Shown here in pieces: positions 56,103 to 64,000 of a stretch of 64,000 nt of DNA. Origin of the DNA: Symbiopectobacterium purcellii (GTDB lineage: Bacteria; Pseudomonadota; Gammaproteobacteria; Enterobacterales; Enterobacteriaceae); assembly GCF_019797845.1 (NCBI RefSeq), contig NZ_CP081864.1, forward strand, positions 62,001-126,000, read 5' to 3'. The notes below the pieces were generated by a model. The model had not been told where the DNA came from and ran no database searches. It was given only the letters and a program-made list of their open reading frames with translations. The stretch's first letter is position 1. Each line of letters opens with the position of its first letter. The position numbers and the translations under genes are program-made.

Positions 56103-56139
56103 ACCAGTACGCGTGGGTTGTGCCATCACGCGTACTGGT
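56103..56139. repeat. 13-bp perfect inverted repeat with 11-base loop
   Basis: ACCAGTACGCGTG (56103-56115) and CACGCGTACTGGT (56127-56139) pair without mismatch. No T run follows on either strand. It lies between panM and the frameshifted paralog, at the edge of the low-GC segment, so it may mark the insertion boundary, act as an operator, or end the panM transcript. Confidence 0.6.
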
Positions 56140-56193
56140 TCGGCATGACTTTGCTCTGCTGGCGTATTGGCGCGTCATGCCATTGGTTAGCAG

Positions 56194-56595
56194 TTAACTT
56201 CGGGTGTAGAGCCACCCGCCTGACACGGGAAAGAATCCACAGCTTTCCATAAAGCGGTCCAGCACGATCTCATTCACGCCAGCATGATCGGCGGCTGTCA
56301 GCCAAAATTCCTTCACGCCCGGTAACTGGCGCACCACTTCCTGAATCAGGTGCAGGCCAACGCCGCGGCGACGCGTGGCTTCTCTGACCATCAGATCATC
56401 GAGTTCCGCGTATTCGCCATCAATTTCCACCATTACTGCTGCCAGCAAGCGGCCATTGAAGCGTGACGCAAACAGGCGCTGGTGCAGATCAAGGCTCTGT
56501 TCCAGTAGGTCGAGATTCTGGTGGGGCCAAATCTTGGCGAGATCAATTCTATCCTGGTCGCTGAATAACGAGAGACATTCGACGGCGAGCTTCAT
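56194..56595 (-). CDS. panM: PanD regulatory/maturation factor PanM (GNAT fold)
   Basis: PanM (133 residues with the start at 56595 after GAGAGGG; E. coli 127) triggers self-cleavage of pro-PanD for beta-alanine, hence pantothenate, synthesis, and links it to CoA level. The opening MKLAVECLSLFSDQDRIDLAKIWP matches E. coli, and the GNAT acetyl-CoA loop is VREATRRRGVG. The longer frame upstream is not supported. Confidence 0.92.
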   Translation of the reverse strand: MKLAVECLSLFSDQDRIDLAKIWPHQNLDLLEQSLDLHQRLFASRFNGRLLAAVMVEIDGEYAELDDLMVREATRRRGVGLHLIQEVVRQLPGVKEFWLTAADHAGVNEIVLDRFMESCGFFPVSGGWLYTRS

Positions 56596-57021
56596 TTCGA
56601 TAACCCTCTCAATGCGTTTGCATAAAGCATAGCTGTAGCCTAAAGCATAATGTAGTAGCGATGTAGATAAACAGTTGTGTAAGTTTTTCTGTACGGTTAA
56701 TAGGGAAAATGTTTTCCTCACCGATGATTTTTCGAGTATTGAGTTGCCCATTGCTGCATAAAGCAGCATAACTGACTATATATAAAATAAATAGTGGCTT
56801 ATAAGGCTGGTATTTTATGCTGTTTACACCGCTTGTTTCTAGTAGCGATAGTTGATTTGCAGCATAAAATTCCTGTTTAATGACATGAAAAATAACTCCT
56901 TATTAGCGAAGTATAGCTAATAAAAAGCCTAACCTGTTCTTACTTATAAGAAAAAGATTGAGTACGGCGGGTTGATACAGGTTTGCAGGCGAACTCCATA
57001 ACGACAGATAGGGTGAATCGA
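56596..57021. promoter_or_regulatory. Divergent panM/livK control region with Lrp-like dyad
   Basis: This AT-rich 426-bp region separates panM and livK. TATTAGC (56901-56907) and GCTAATA (56916-56922) form a dyad around GAAGTATA; TAGCGAAGTATAGCTA resembles the degenerate Lrp consensus, and liv operons are Lrp-controlled in E. coli. GGGTGA precedes the livK start. E. coli has livJ in this neighbourhood; none is present here. Confidence 0.45.
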
Positions 57022-58128
57022 ATGAAAGTAGCTAAAGGTAAAGTCGTACTGTTAGGGTGTATGGCAGCAGCGTTCGCACAGATGGCTAATGCAGAAGACA
57101 TCAAAGTTGCCGTTGTCGGTGCCATGTCCGGCTCGGTTGCCCAGTATGGCGACATGGAATTTATCGGTGCGCGTCAGGCGATTGCTGACATCAATGCCAA
57201 AGGTGGCGTGAAGGGCAACAAACTGGTTGCCGTGGAATATGATGATGCGTGTGACCCGAAACAGGCGGTTGCCGTTGCCAACAAAGTGATTAACGATGGC
57301 ATTCGTTACGTGATTGGTCACCTGTGCTCCTCTTCCACCCAGCCGGCCTCTGATATCTATGAAGACGAAGGCGTGCTGATGATTACGCCAGCGGCGACTG
57401 CACCGGATCTGACTACCCGTGGTTACAAACTGGTGCTGCGCACCACCGGTCTGGATTCCGATCAGGGCCCGACCGCCGCTAACTATATCGTGAATACCAT
57501 TAAACCGCAGCGTATCGCTGTGGTACACGACAAGCAGCAGTACGGTGAAGGTCTGGCTCGCTCGGTTCAGGACAGCCTGAAAAAAGCAGGTGCCAACGTG
57601 GTGCTGTTTGAAGGCGTAACCGCTGGGGATAAAGATTTCTCCACGCTGGTGGCGCGTTTGAAGAAAGAGAACGTGGATTTCGTTTACTTTGGCGGTTACT
57701 ACCCGGAAATGGGCCAGATTCTGCGTCAGGCGCGTCAGGCTGGGTTGACCACCAAATTCATGGGACCGGAAGGGGTGGGCAACTCCTCACTGTCCAACAT
57801 CGCGGGCGCGGCGTCTGAAGGTATGCTGGTGACCCTGCCGAAACGTTATGACCAGGTTCCTGCTAACCAGCCGATCGTGGATGCGCTGAAAGCGAAAAAA
57901 CTGGATCCGACCGGCCCGTTCGTCTGGACCACCTACGCCGCGTTGCAGTCTCTGACCACCGCGATGGAGCGCAGCGGTGCAGAAACGGAAGCTATCGCAA
58001 AAGACCTGAAAGCCAACACCGTGGAGACCGTAATGGGTCCGTTGAGCTGGGATACAAAAGGTGACCTGAAAGGGTTTGAGTTTGGCGTATTCGAGTGGCA
58101 TGCAGACGGCACTTCTAGCGCAAAATAA
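57022..58128 (+). CDS. livK: Branched-chain amino-acid ABC transporter, leucine-specific binding protein LivK
   Basis: LivK (368 residues; E. coli 369) is the periplasmic receptor. The signal peptide ends at ANA|EDIK (residue 24). The mature protein has the LivJ/K landmarks: [16 protein letters not shown], the disulfide pair around DDACDPKQA and GHLCSSS, and [17 protein letters not shown]. With no livJ seen, LivK is probably the only local receptor for the LivHMGF permease. Confidence 0.96.
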   Translation: MKVAKGKVVLLGCMAAAFAQMANAEDIKVAVVGAMSGSVAQYGDMEFIGARQAIADINAKGGVKGNKLVAVEYDDACDPKQAVAVANKVINDGIRYVIGHLCSSSTQPASDIYEDEGVLMITPAATAPDLTTRGYKLVLRTTGLDSDQGPTAANYIVNTIKPQRIAVVHDKQQYGEGLARSVQDSLKKAGANVVLFEGVTAGDKDFSTLVARLKKENVDFVYFGGYYPEMGQILRQARQAGLTTKFMGPEGVGNSSLSNIAGAASEGMLVTLPKRYDQVPANQPIVDALKAKKLDPTGPFVWTTYAALQSLTTAMERSGAETEAIAKDLKANTVETVMGPLSWDTKGDLKGFEFGVFEWHADGTSSAK

Positions 58129-58160
58129 TCGCTGCCGCCCACTCAGTTCCTGAACACCGA

Positions 58161-58190
58161 TGCCCCCACCGCCTTCAGGCCGTGGGGGCA
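58161..58190 (+). terminator. Attenuating hairpin between livK and livH
   Basis: TGCCCCCAC (58161-58169) pairs with GTGGGGGCA (58182-58190). The strong stem is followed by AAAATCTT, not a T run. It probably stabilises the 3' end of the abundant livK message or partly attenuates transcription into livHMGF. Confidence 0.5.
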
Positions 58191-58228
58191 AAATCTTAAG
58201 GTGTAAAGGTTAATTCTAAGGTAAAGGT

Positions 58229-59155
58229 ATGTCCGAGCAGTTCCTCTATTTCCTTCAGCAAATGTTCAACGGCGTGACGTTGGGCAGCACTTATGCGCTG
58301 ATTGCCATTGGCTACACCATGGTTTACGGCATTATCGGCATGATTAACTTCGCCCACGGCGAGGTCTACATGATCGGTAGCTATGTCTCTTTTATCGTTA
58401 TCGCTGCACTGATGATGATCGGTATCGACGTCAGCTGGGTGCTGATCGGTGCCGGATTTATCGCGGCCATTGTGATCGCCAGCGCTTACGGCTGGAGCAT
58501 CGAGCGGGTGGCCTATAAGCCGGTGCGTAACTCCAAGCGCCTGATTGCGCTTATTTCCGCCATCGGGATGTCCATCTTTCTGCAAAACTACGTCAGCCTG
58601 ACGCAAGGTTCGCGCGATGTGGCACTGCCGACGTTGGTGCATGGTCAACTGGTTGTCGGGGAAAGCAACGGTTTCGCCGCCACCATTACCACCATGCAGG
58701 TGACCATCTGGATTGTCACCTTCATCACGATGCTGGCACTCACCACCTTTATTCGCTATTCCCGCATGGGGCGCGCTTGCCGTGCCTGCGCGGAAGATCT
58801 GAAAATGGCCAGCCTGCTGGGCATCAGCACTGACCGCGTGATTTCGTTGACCTTTGTGATCGGTGCGGCGATGGCGGCGGTCGCTGGCGTGTTGCTGGGC
58901 CAATTCTATGGTGTGATCAACCCCTATATCGGCTTTATGGCGGGCATGAAAGCCTTTACCGCCGCGGTGTTAGGCGGGATCGGCAGCATCCCGGGTGCCA
59001 TGATTGGCGGCCTGGTGCTGGGGGTGGCGGAAGCCCTGACCAGTGCCTACCTGAGTACGGAGTACAAAGACGTGGTGTCGTTCGCGTTGTTGATTGCGGT
59101 GCTGTTGGTGATGCCAACCGGCATTCTGGGCCGCCCGGAGGTTGAGAAAGTATGA
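58229..59155 (+). CDS. livH: Branched-chain amino-acid ABC permease LivH
   Basis: LivH (308 residues, the same as E. coli) is a channel subunit with about eight membrane helices. [15 protein letters not shown], the cytoplasmic loop [18 protein letters not shown] and [17 protein letters not shown] are the family motifs. The stop overlaps livM by four bases. Nearly identical to E. coli in pattern; no lesion. Confidence 0.97.
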   Translation: MSEQFLYFLQQMFNGVTLGSTYALIAIGYTMVYGIIGMINFAHGEVYMIGSYVSFIVIAALMMIGIDVSWVLIGAGFIAAIVIASAYGWSIERVAYKPVRNSKRLIALISAIGMSIFLQNYVSLTQGSRDVALPTLVHGQLVVGESNGFAATITTMQVTIWIVTFITMLALTTFIRYSRMGRACRACAEDLKMASLLGISTDRVISLTFVIGAAMAAVAGVLLGQFYGVINPYIGFMAGMKAFTAAVLGGIGSIPGAMIGGLVLGVAEALTSAYLSTEYKDVVSFALLIAVLLVMPTGILGRPEVEKV

Positions 59156-60432
59156 AGCAGCTCAACCTGTTAAATGCGGTGATATCGGCGTTTACGCTGC
59201 TGGTGCTGGCGGCGTTCCTGATGGGAATGCAACTGGGGCTGGATGGCACTACGTTGGTGGTGCGTGGGGCAGATGCCGTGCGCTGGAACCTGATCGGCGT
59301 GGGTTGCGTGGTGGTGTTCTTCTTCCAACTGCTGCGCCCCTTCTTCCAAAGCGTAATGCGGAAACTGTCTGGCGGTGGTGCCTCACTGGTGCTTCCGAGC
59401 TTTGACGGCAGTACGCCGCGTCAAAAAGTGCTGGCGGCGGTGCTGATTATTATTGCGGTGGCCTGGCCGTTTTTGGTGTCGCGCGGTTCGGTGGATATCG
59501 CCACGCTGACGCTGATCTATGTCATGCTGGGCCTGGGGCTGAACGTTGTCGTGGGGCTGTCGGGTTTGCTGGTGTTGGGCTACGGTGGTTTCTACGCCAT
59601 TGGCGCTTACACCTACGCGCTGCTGAACCATTATTACGGGCTGGGCTTCTGGCAGAGTCTGCCGCTGGCGGGTATCGCGGCTGGGTTGTCCGGTTTCCTG
59701 CTTGGTTTCCCGGTGTTACGCCTGCGCGGTGACTATCTGGCGATTGTGACGCTCGGTTTCGGTGAAATCGTGCGTATCCTGCTGCTCAACAACACGGAGT
59801 TTACCGGTGGCCCGAACGGCATCAGCCAGATTCCCAAACCTACCTTCTTTGGGCTGGAGTTCAGTCGCCGGGTTAGCGAAGACGGTTGGGGCACCTTCCA
59901 CGAGATGTTTGGCCTGAAGTATGATCCCAGCGATCGCATCATTTTCCTGTATCTGGTGGCGCTGCTGCTGGTTATCGCCACCCTATTTGTCATCAACCGG
60001 TTATTGCGTATGCCGCTGGGGCGTGCCTGGGAAGCGCTGCGTGACGATGAGATTGCCTGTCGTTCGTTAGGATTAAGCCCAACCCGTATCAAACTGACGG
60101 CGTTTACCATCAGTGCGGCGTTTGCCGGTTTTGCTGGCACGCTGTTTGCCGCGCGTCAGGGGTTTGTCAGTCCGGAATCCTTTACCTTTGCTGAATCAGC
60201 GTTCGTGCTCGCCATTGTGGTGTTAGGCGGTATGGGCTCTCAGTTCGCGGTGATCCTCGCGGCCATTCTGTTGGTGGTATCGCGTGAATTGATGCGCGAT
60301 CTGAACGAGTACAGCATGCTGCTGCTGGGTGCGCTGATGGTGCTGATGATGATTTGGCGTCCGCAAGGACTGTTGCCGATGAAGCGCCCAGAGATGAAGC
60401 TGAAGGTTGAGAAGAAGGAAGAACAGGCATGA
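59152..60432 (+). CDS. livM: Branched-chain amino-acid ABC permease LivM
   Basis: LivM (426 residues; E. coli 425) is the second channel subunit, with two extra N-terminal helices. Motifs [49 protein letters not shown] and the ATPase-contact loop [16 protein letters not shown] are intact. It is coupled at both ends by 4-bp overlaps with livH and livG. Confidence 0.97.
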   Translation: MKQLNLLNAVISAFTLLVLAAFLMGMQLGLDGTTLVVRGADAVRWNLIGVGCVVVFFFQLLRPFFQSVMRKLSGGGASLVLPSFDGSTPRQKVLAAVLIIIAVAWPFLVSRGSVDIATLTLIYVMLGLGLNVVVGLSGLLVLGYGGFYAIGAYTYALLNHYYGLGFWQSLPLAGIAAGLSGFLLGFPVLRLRGDYLAIVTLGFGEIVRILLLNNTEFTGGPNGISQIPKPTFFGLEFSRRVSEDGWGTFHEMFGLKYDPSDRIIFLYLVALLLVIATLFVINRLLRMPLGRAWEALRDDEIACRSLGLSPTRIKLTAFTISAAFAGFAGTLFAARQGFVSPESFTFAESAFVLAIVVLGGMGSQFAVILAAILLVVSRELMRDLNEYSMLLLGALMVLMMIWRPQGLLPMKRPEMKLKVEKKEEQA

Positions 60433-61199
60433 GTACGCAACCATTATTATCGGTTCGTGGCCTGACCATGCGCTTTGGCGGCTTGCTGGCGGTCAACAAT
60501 GTGGAATTGGATCTGAATCAGGGTGAAATCGTCTCTCTGATTGGGCCGAACGGTGCGGGTAAAACCACGGTGTTTAACTGCCTGACCGGTTTTTATCGCC
60601 CGACGGGCGGCACCATCATGCTGCGCGACCGCCATCTTGAAGGGCTGCCGGGACAGCAGATTGCCCGGATGGGCGTGGTGCGAACCTTCCAACATGTGCG
60701 TCTGTTCCGCGAAATGACGGTGATTGAAAACCTGCTGGTGGCGCAACATCAACACCTGAAAAGCGGCGTGTTTGCCGGCCTGCTGAAAACGCCGGGTTTC
60801 CGTCGCTCGGAAGCCCAAGCGCAAGAGCTGGGCGCCATGTGGCTGGAGCGCGTTGGTCTGCTTGATTTGGCTAACCGTCAGGCAGGCAATCTGGCGTATG
60901 GTCAGCAGCGCCGTCTGGAGATTGCGCGTTGCATGATGACGCGCCCGGAAGTGTTGATGCTGGATGAGCCAGCTGCCGGGCTGAACCCGAAAGAGACCGA
61001 CGAACTGGATCACCTGATTGCTGAGTTGCGCGATCGTCACCAGGTGTCGGTGCTGCTGATCGAGCACGATATGAAGCTGGTGATGGGCATTTCCGACCGC
61101 ATTTACGTGGTGAATCAGGGAACGCCTCTGGCGCAGGGAACACCGGTTGAAATTCGTAATAACCCGGACGTGATCCGCGCGTATCTCGGGGAAGGATAA
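60429..61199 (+). CDS. livG: Branched-chain amino-acid ABC ATPase LivG
   Basis: LivG (256 residues; E. coli 255) is one of two ATPases of the transporter. Walker [10 protein letters not shown], the LivG-type signature [13 protein letters not shown], Walker [12 protein letters not shown] and the switch His in LLIEHD are all present. Five bases separate it from livF. Confidence 0.97.
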   Translation: MSTQPLLSVRGLTMRFGGLLAVNNVELDLNQGEIVSLIGPNGAGKTTVFNCLTGFYRPTGGTIMLRDRHLEGLPGQQIARMGVVRTFQHVRLFREMTVIENLLVAQHQHLKSGVFAGLLKTPGFRRSEAQAQELGAMWLERVGLLDLANRQAGNLAYGQQRRLEIARCMMTRPEVLMLDEPAAGLNPKETDELDHLIAELRDRHQVSVLLIEHDMKLVMGISDRIYVVNQGTPLAQGTPVEIRNNPDVIRAYLGEG

Positions 61200-61204
61200 G
61201 CACT

Positions 61205-61906
61205 ATGTTGTCATTTAATCAGGTTTCAGCGCATTACGGAAAAATCCAGGCGCTGCATGACGTGAGTCTGCACATCGAACAGGGTGAAATCGTGACGCTG
61301 ATTGGCGCCAACGGCGCGGGGAAAACCACGCTGCTCGGCACCCTGTGTGGCGATCCGCGTGCGACGGCGGGCTCCATCATTTATGATGGAAAAGACATCA
61401 CCCAGTGGCAAACGGCGCAGATCATGCGTGAAGCTATCGCCATTGTGCCGGAAGGCCGCCGCGTGTTTTCACGCATGACGGTGGAAGAGAATCTGGCGAT
61501 GGGGGGCTTCTTTGCTGACAAGGAGCAGTATCAGTCGCGCATTGCGCGGGTATACGATCTGTTCCCACGTCTGTATGAGCGCCGCGCGCAGCGTTCCGGC
61601 ACCATGTCCGGCGGTGAGCAGCAGATGCTGGCTATCGGACGCGCGCTGATGAGCCAACCGCGCTTGCTGCTGCTGGATGAGCCTTCTCTGGGGCTGGCAC
61701 CGATTATTATTTTGCAGATTTTTGATACTATCGCTCAACTGCGCGAAGAAGGGATGACTATCTTCCTGGTCGAGCAGAATGCGAATCAGGCGCTGAAATT
61801 GGCGGATCGTGGTTATGTGCTGGAGAATGGTCGGGTAGTATTGGAAGATACGGGTGCCGCCTTGCTGGCAAATGAGGCCGTGCGTTCTGCCTATCTCGGT
61901 GGATAA
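61205..61906 (+). CDS. livF: Branched-chain amino-acid ABC ATPase LivF
   Basis: LivF (233 residues; E. coli 237) completes the permease. Walker [27 protein letters not shown], signature MSGGEQQML, Walker B LLLDEPSLGLAP and LVEQNAN (the Gln-Asn variant of the switch region usual in LivF) are intact. Confidence 0.97.
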   Translation: MLSFNQVSAHYGKIQALHDVSLHIEQGEIVTLIGANGAGKTTLLGTLCGDPRATAGSIIYDGKDITQWQTAQIMREAIAIVPEGRRVFSRMTVEENLAMGGFFADKEQYQSRIARVYDLFPRLYERRAQRSGTMSGGEQQMLAIGRALMSQPRLLLLDEPSLGLAPIIILQIFDTIAQLREEGMTIFLVEQNANQALKLADRGYVLENGRVVLEDTGAALLANEAVRSAYLGG

Positions 61907-61951
61907 CCCTGTCTGAGCGACCAATATTGCGCGACAATCGTCGTGTCTGGG

Positions 61952-61973
61952 TGGGCCAGCGTTGTCTGGCCCA
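61952..61973 (+). terminator. Possible terminator after livF
   Basis: TGGGCCAG (61952-61959) pairs with CTGGCCCA (61966-61973) around CGTTGT, between livF and the aminotransferase gene. The tail (TCGTGTT) is not a proper T tract, so some read-through into the next gene is likely. Confidence 0.45.
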
Positions 61974-61998
61974 TCGTGTTATCTGATGAATCAAGAGA

Positions 61999-63192
61999 AT
62001 GAAAATGGCAACGGAAGGATTACTGTCTCAGCGTATGGCGAGACTGAAAAGCTCGGCGATTCGGGAATTGTTGAAACACAGCAAGATGGATCATGTGATT
62101 TCTCTGGCTGGGGGAATTCCTTCAGATGCCTTGTTTGATTTTGAGGGATTAAACCAGGCGACCCAGCGTGCGATTACCGAGCAGCCGAAAAATGCGTTTC
62201 AGTATGGTTTGACAGAAGGCAGCGATACGCTGCGTGTGCGTATTGCTGAACTGTGCGCGCTGCGCGGTGTGAAAACCCACGCCGACGATATGGTGGTCAC
62301 GGCTGGCTCGCAGCAGGCGTTGGATCTGGTGATGCGCTCGCTGATTGACCCGAATGATGTGGTGGTGGTGGAACGCCCGACCTATCTGGCGGCACTGCAA
62401 ACGCTGGAACTGGCAGAAGCGCGCGTGATGTCGGTCGCGTCTGACAAAGACGGCATGGTGGTGGACGAGCTGGAAACCCTGCTGCACACCCAGCGCATCA
62501 AAGCGGTGTATCTGGTGCCGAACTTTGGTAATCCGAGCGGCGTGGTGCTGAATGAAGCCCGTCGTCGCCAGTTGATTACCCTCGCCGATCGCTACGGCTT
62601 TGTGATCATTGAAGATGACCCCTACGGAGAACTGCGTTTCACCGACGAGCGCAACCCGACGCTGTTCCAGCTTGGGCAAGAGATGCTGGGCCACAACGAT
62701 GCGGTGATCTACACCTCCACCTTCTCAAAAATTCTGGCGCCGGGCCTGCGCCTCGGCTGGGCCATCCTGCCGCAGTGGCTGCTGCATAAAGTGGCGACCA
62801 TCAAGCAGGCGGCAGATTTGCATGCCAGCTCGCTGTCGCAAACCATCGCGGAATACTATCTGGCATCGGGGCGTTTACCGACCCAAATCGACAAGATTCG
62901 CGAAGCCTACAAGCACAAGGGTGAACTGCTGGGATCGCTGATTGAGCAAGAGCTGGGCGATGTGATCGCTTTCAACAAACCCAAAGGCGGCATGTTCCTG
63001 TGGGCGCGCTTCCGCGAGCCGTTCAACACCACGCAGTGGCTGGAAAAAACGCTGGAACAGGGCGTAGTGTTCGTGCCGGGTGAATTCTTCTTCCCGGAAC
63101 GCCCTGATTACGCCACGCTGCGTTTTTCGTTTGCTACCGCAACGGATGAGCAGATGCACGAGGCGGTTGCTCGCCTGAAACGCGCACTCTAA
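61999..63192 (+). CDS. PLP-dependent aminotransferase, fold type I (2-aminoadipate/LysN-like)
   Basis: This 397-residue enzyme belongs to the class I/II group close to LysN and the catalytic part of MocR proteins, but without the MocR DNA-binding domain. Visible residues: YGLTEGSDTLR near 74-84, VPNFGNPSG, the PLP-contacting Asp in IIEDDPYGELRF, and the PLP Lys in TSTFSKILAPGLRLGW. Its place 90 bp behind livF suggests a substrate among branched-chain or related amino acids, but this is inference. Either a metabolic transaminase or a valine-pyruvate-type enzyme. Confidence 0.85.
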   Translation: MKMATEGLLSQRMARLKSSAIRELLKHSKMDHVISLAGGIPSDALFDFEGLNQATQRAITEQPKNAFQYGLTEGSDTLRVRIAELCALRGVKTHADDMVVTAGSQQALDLVMRSLIDPNDVVVVERPTYLAALQTLELAEARVMSVASDKDGMVVDELETLLHTQRIKAVYLVPNFGNPSGVVLNEARRRQLITLADRYGFVIIEDDPYGELRFTDERNPTLFQLGQEMLGHNDAVIYTSTFSKILAPGLRLGWAILPQWLLHKVATIKQAADLHASSLSQTIAEYYLASGRLPTQIDKIREAYKHKGELLGSLIEQELGDVIAFNKPKGGMFLWARFREPFNTTQWLEKTLEQGVVFVPGEFFFPERPDYATLRFSFATATDEQMHEAVARLKRAL

Positions 63193-63209
63193 GTTGAGTG
63201 GTGTACCAA

Positions 63210-63233
63210 AACCGCTGCCGGTGGGCAGCGGTT
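63210..63233. terminator. Bidirectional hairpin between the aminotransferase and LysR genes
   Basis: AACCGCTGCC (63210-63219) and GGCAGCGGTT (63224-63233) form a perfect 10-bp stem with a GGTG loop between two convergent genes. T runs are weak on both sides. Confidence 0.6.
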
Positions 63234-63255
63234 GCTTCCGACGTTAAACCGCGCC

Positions 63256-64000
63256 TCAGCACAGTTGCCGAATCAGATGCGGCAGTTCCTGACTGACGAT
63301 TTCCAGCAACGCATCGCGCGCCGCATCTGGCGCATTTCCTACCCACGCCACCGCCAGCGGTAAGGCAGTAAACGCCCCTTCACCATGATCGATAGTCACA
63401 AAACGCACGTGCGGGGTTGCCATGCGCGCCGCCCAGCGCGGCATGATGGCTCCCCCCACTTTGCTTGCCACCATACTGAGGATGGTTTGTTTTTCATCGA
63501 CAAGTTGCACAATATGCGGTTTAAGCCCGGCCGCGTTGAACAGCTTGATGGTGACATCGTGGCTGTGCGGTCGTGCGCGGCGCGCCGGTACGATCAGCGG
63601 CAGCGTGGCGATATCCTCAATGGTCACGCTGCGGCGCGTCGCTAACGGATGGCGCTCGGCGATGGCGAGCACCACATTTTCATGGAGCAGAAAGCGGGTA
63701 GTGAGTTGCGGATCGCTCTCTTTCATCGGGCGGATAAATGCCATATCCAGTTGGCCGGATTTCAACTTGGGCAGCAGTTGCGCCGTTTTGTTTTCATCGA
63801 TGCGCACATCCACATCGGGGCAGGCGTGACGAAATGCGGGTAGCAGGTGAGGCACCAGCGCAATCGCCGCGCTGTCGATGGCCCCAATGCGCAGGGTGTG
63901 TGCCTGAAGGCGTCCCTGACGGCGAAAGTGGGCTTCCAGCGCATCCACCTCAGCCACGATTTTCTTCCCTTCTTCCAACAGCTTGTGGCCGTGTGCCGTA
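63256..64000 (-). CDS. LysR-type transcriptional regulator, C-terminal part (cut by window edge)
   Basis: The visible 248 codons are the linker (LTAHGHKLLEEGKKI, where the wing normally ends) and the complete effector-binding domain: LRIGAIDSAAIALVPHLLPAFRHACPDVDVRIDE, then a second subdomain ending with EIVSQELPHLIRQLC. The DNA-binding domain lies beyond position 64000, so the true start is not in the window. It converges on the aminotransferase gene and belongs to the subgroup resembling BenM/CatM-type effector domains. Effector unknown. Confidence 0.85.
   Translation of the reverse strand, partial: TAHGHKLLEEGKKIVAEVDALEAHFRRQGRLQAHTLRIGAIDSAAIALVPHLLPAFRHACPDVDVRIDENKTAQLLPKLKSGQLDMAFIRPMKESDPQLTTRFLLHENVVLAIAERHPLATRRSVTIEDIATLPLIVPARRARPHSHDVTIKLFNAAGLKPHIVQLVDEKQTILSMVASKVGGAIMPRWAARMATPHVRFVTIDHGEGAFTALPLAVAWVGNAPDAARDALLEIVSQELPHLIRQLC

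Noticed and set aside
55884..56129. 81-codon minus-strand frame upstream of the frameshifted paralog, as its true N-terminus
   Set aside because: The intact paralog aligns from the ATG at 55974 (MQIR with MKIT), so no further upstream segment or second frameshift is needed; the Ser/Thr-rich frame starts within the inverted repeat loop without a ribosome-binding site.
56596..56769. Longer PanM start
   Set aside because: The extra residues are not in E. coli PanM and the strong GAGAGGG site is at 56595.
1..64000. tRNA, rRNA, CRISPR arrays, insertion sequences and prophage genes
   Set aside because: None could be recognised; the only repeats are the MITE-like element, the ftsY units and hairpins.

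Overview
The window is about 64 kb of chromosome from an enterobacterium. Gene order from 32 kb rightwards (dctA, yhjJ, kdgK, yhjD, yhhS, dcrB, yhhQ, tusA, zntA, yhhN, yhhM, yhhL, rsmD, ftsY-ftsE-ftsX, rpoH, panM, livKHMGF) follows the E. coli order closely. A KdgR-type operator sits in front of kdgK, and an E. coli-type (bcsRQABZC / bcsEFG) cellulose locus is next to dctA. Both fit a pectinolytic soft-rot enterobacterium of the Pectobacteriaceae, most like Dickeya. The genus is an inference from synteny and regulation, not from a database match. I see no rRNA, tRNA, CRISPR array or transposase.

Layout. 0-6.1 kb: a broken glyoxalase-like gene, divergent from a four-gene peptide/nickel-type ABC importer operon with a Tat-type binding protein. 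6.2-12.7 kb: an accessory block with an NTF2-like protein, two DJ-1/PfpI proteins, two LysR regulators (one divergent from a DJ-1 gene, one from a LysE-type exporter), a MarR-GNAT fusion and a nucleotidyltransferase-like protein. 12.7-16.8 kb: ahpC-ahpF, a HEAT-repeat protein and a saccharopine-dehydrogenase-like protein just behind bcsC. 16.9-32.1 kb: the cellulose locus, with divergent arms separated by a 488-bp region that holds a MITE-like repeat and a strong sigma70-type promoter, then a truncated HmsP/PdeK-type membrane protein. 32.5-49.3 kb: dctA (broken), yhjJ, kdgK, tautomerase, yhjD, yhhS, a lipoprotein pair, a Tat-exported flavoprotein, dcrB, yhhQ, tusA, zntA, yhhN and small genes to rsmD. 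49.6-53.8 kb: ftsYEX-rpoH. 53.8-56.1 kb: a low-GC insertion carrying two paralogous proteins of unknown function. 56.2-64 kb: panM, livKHMGF, an aminotransferase and the C-terminal part of a LysR regulator cut by the window edge.

The most striking feature is a scatter of single-event lesions in dispensable genes, while the cell-division, heat-shock and liv genes look intact. There are premature stops in the glyoxalase-like gene, bcsA and dctA. Frameshifts separate the BcsC signal peptide from its mature protein and split one of the two low-GC paralogs at an A7 tract. Near-invariant residues are replaced in ZntA (CPC to CSC), YhhS (motif A Asp to Tyr), the LysE-type exporter (TPGPN to TPGLN) and the flavoprotein (substrate Arg to Leu). 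The HmsP-like regulator has lost its GGDEF/EAL half. Taken at face value this strain cannot make cellulose, cannot use DctA for C4-dicarboxylates and may have an impaired Zn/Cd/Pb exporter. Sequencing error is the main alternative for individual lesions. The least characterised content is the tandem low-GC paralog pair at 53.8-56.0 kb, whose second member could be expressed only by frame correction at the A7 tract.
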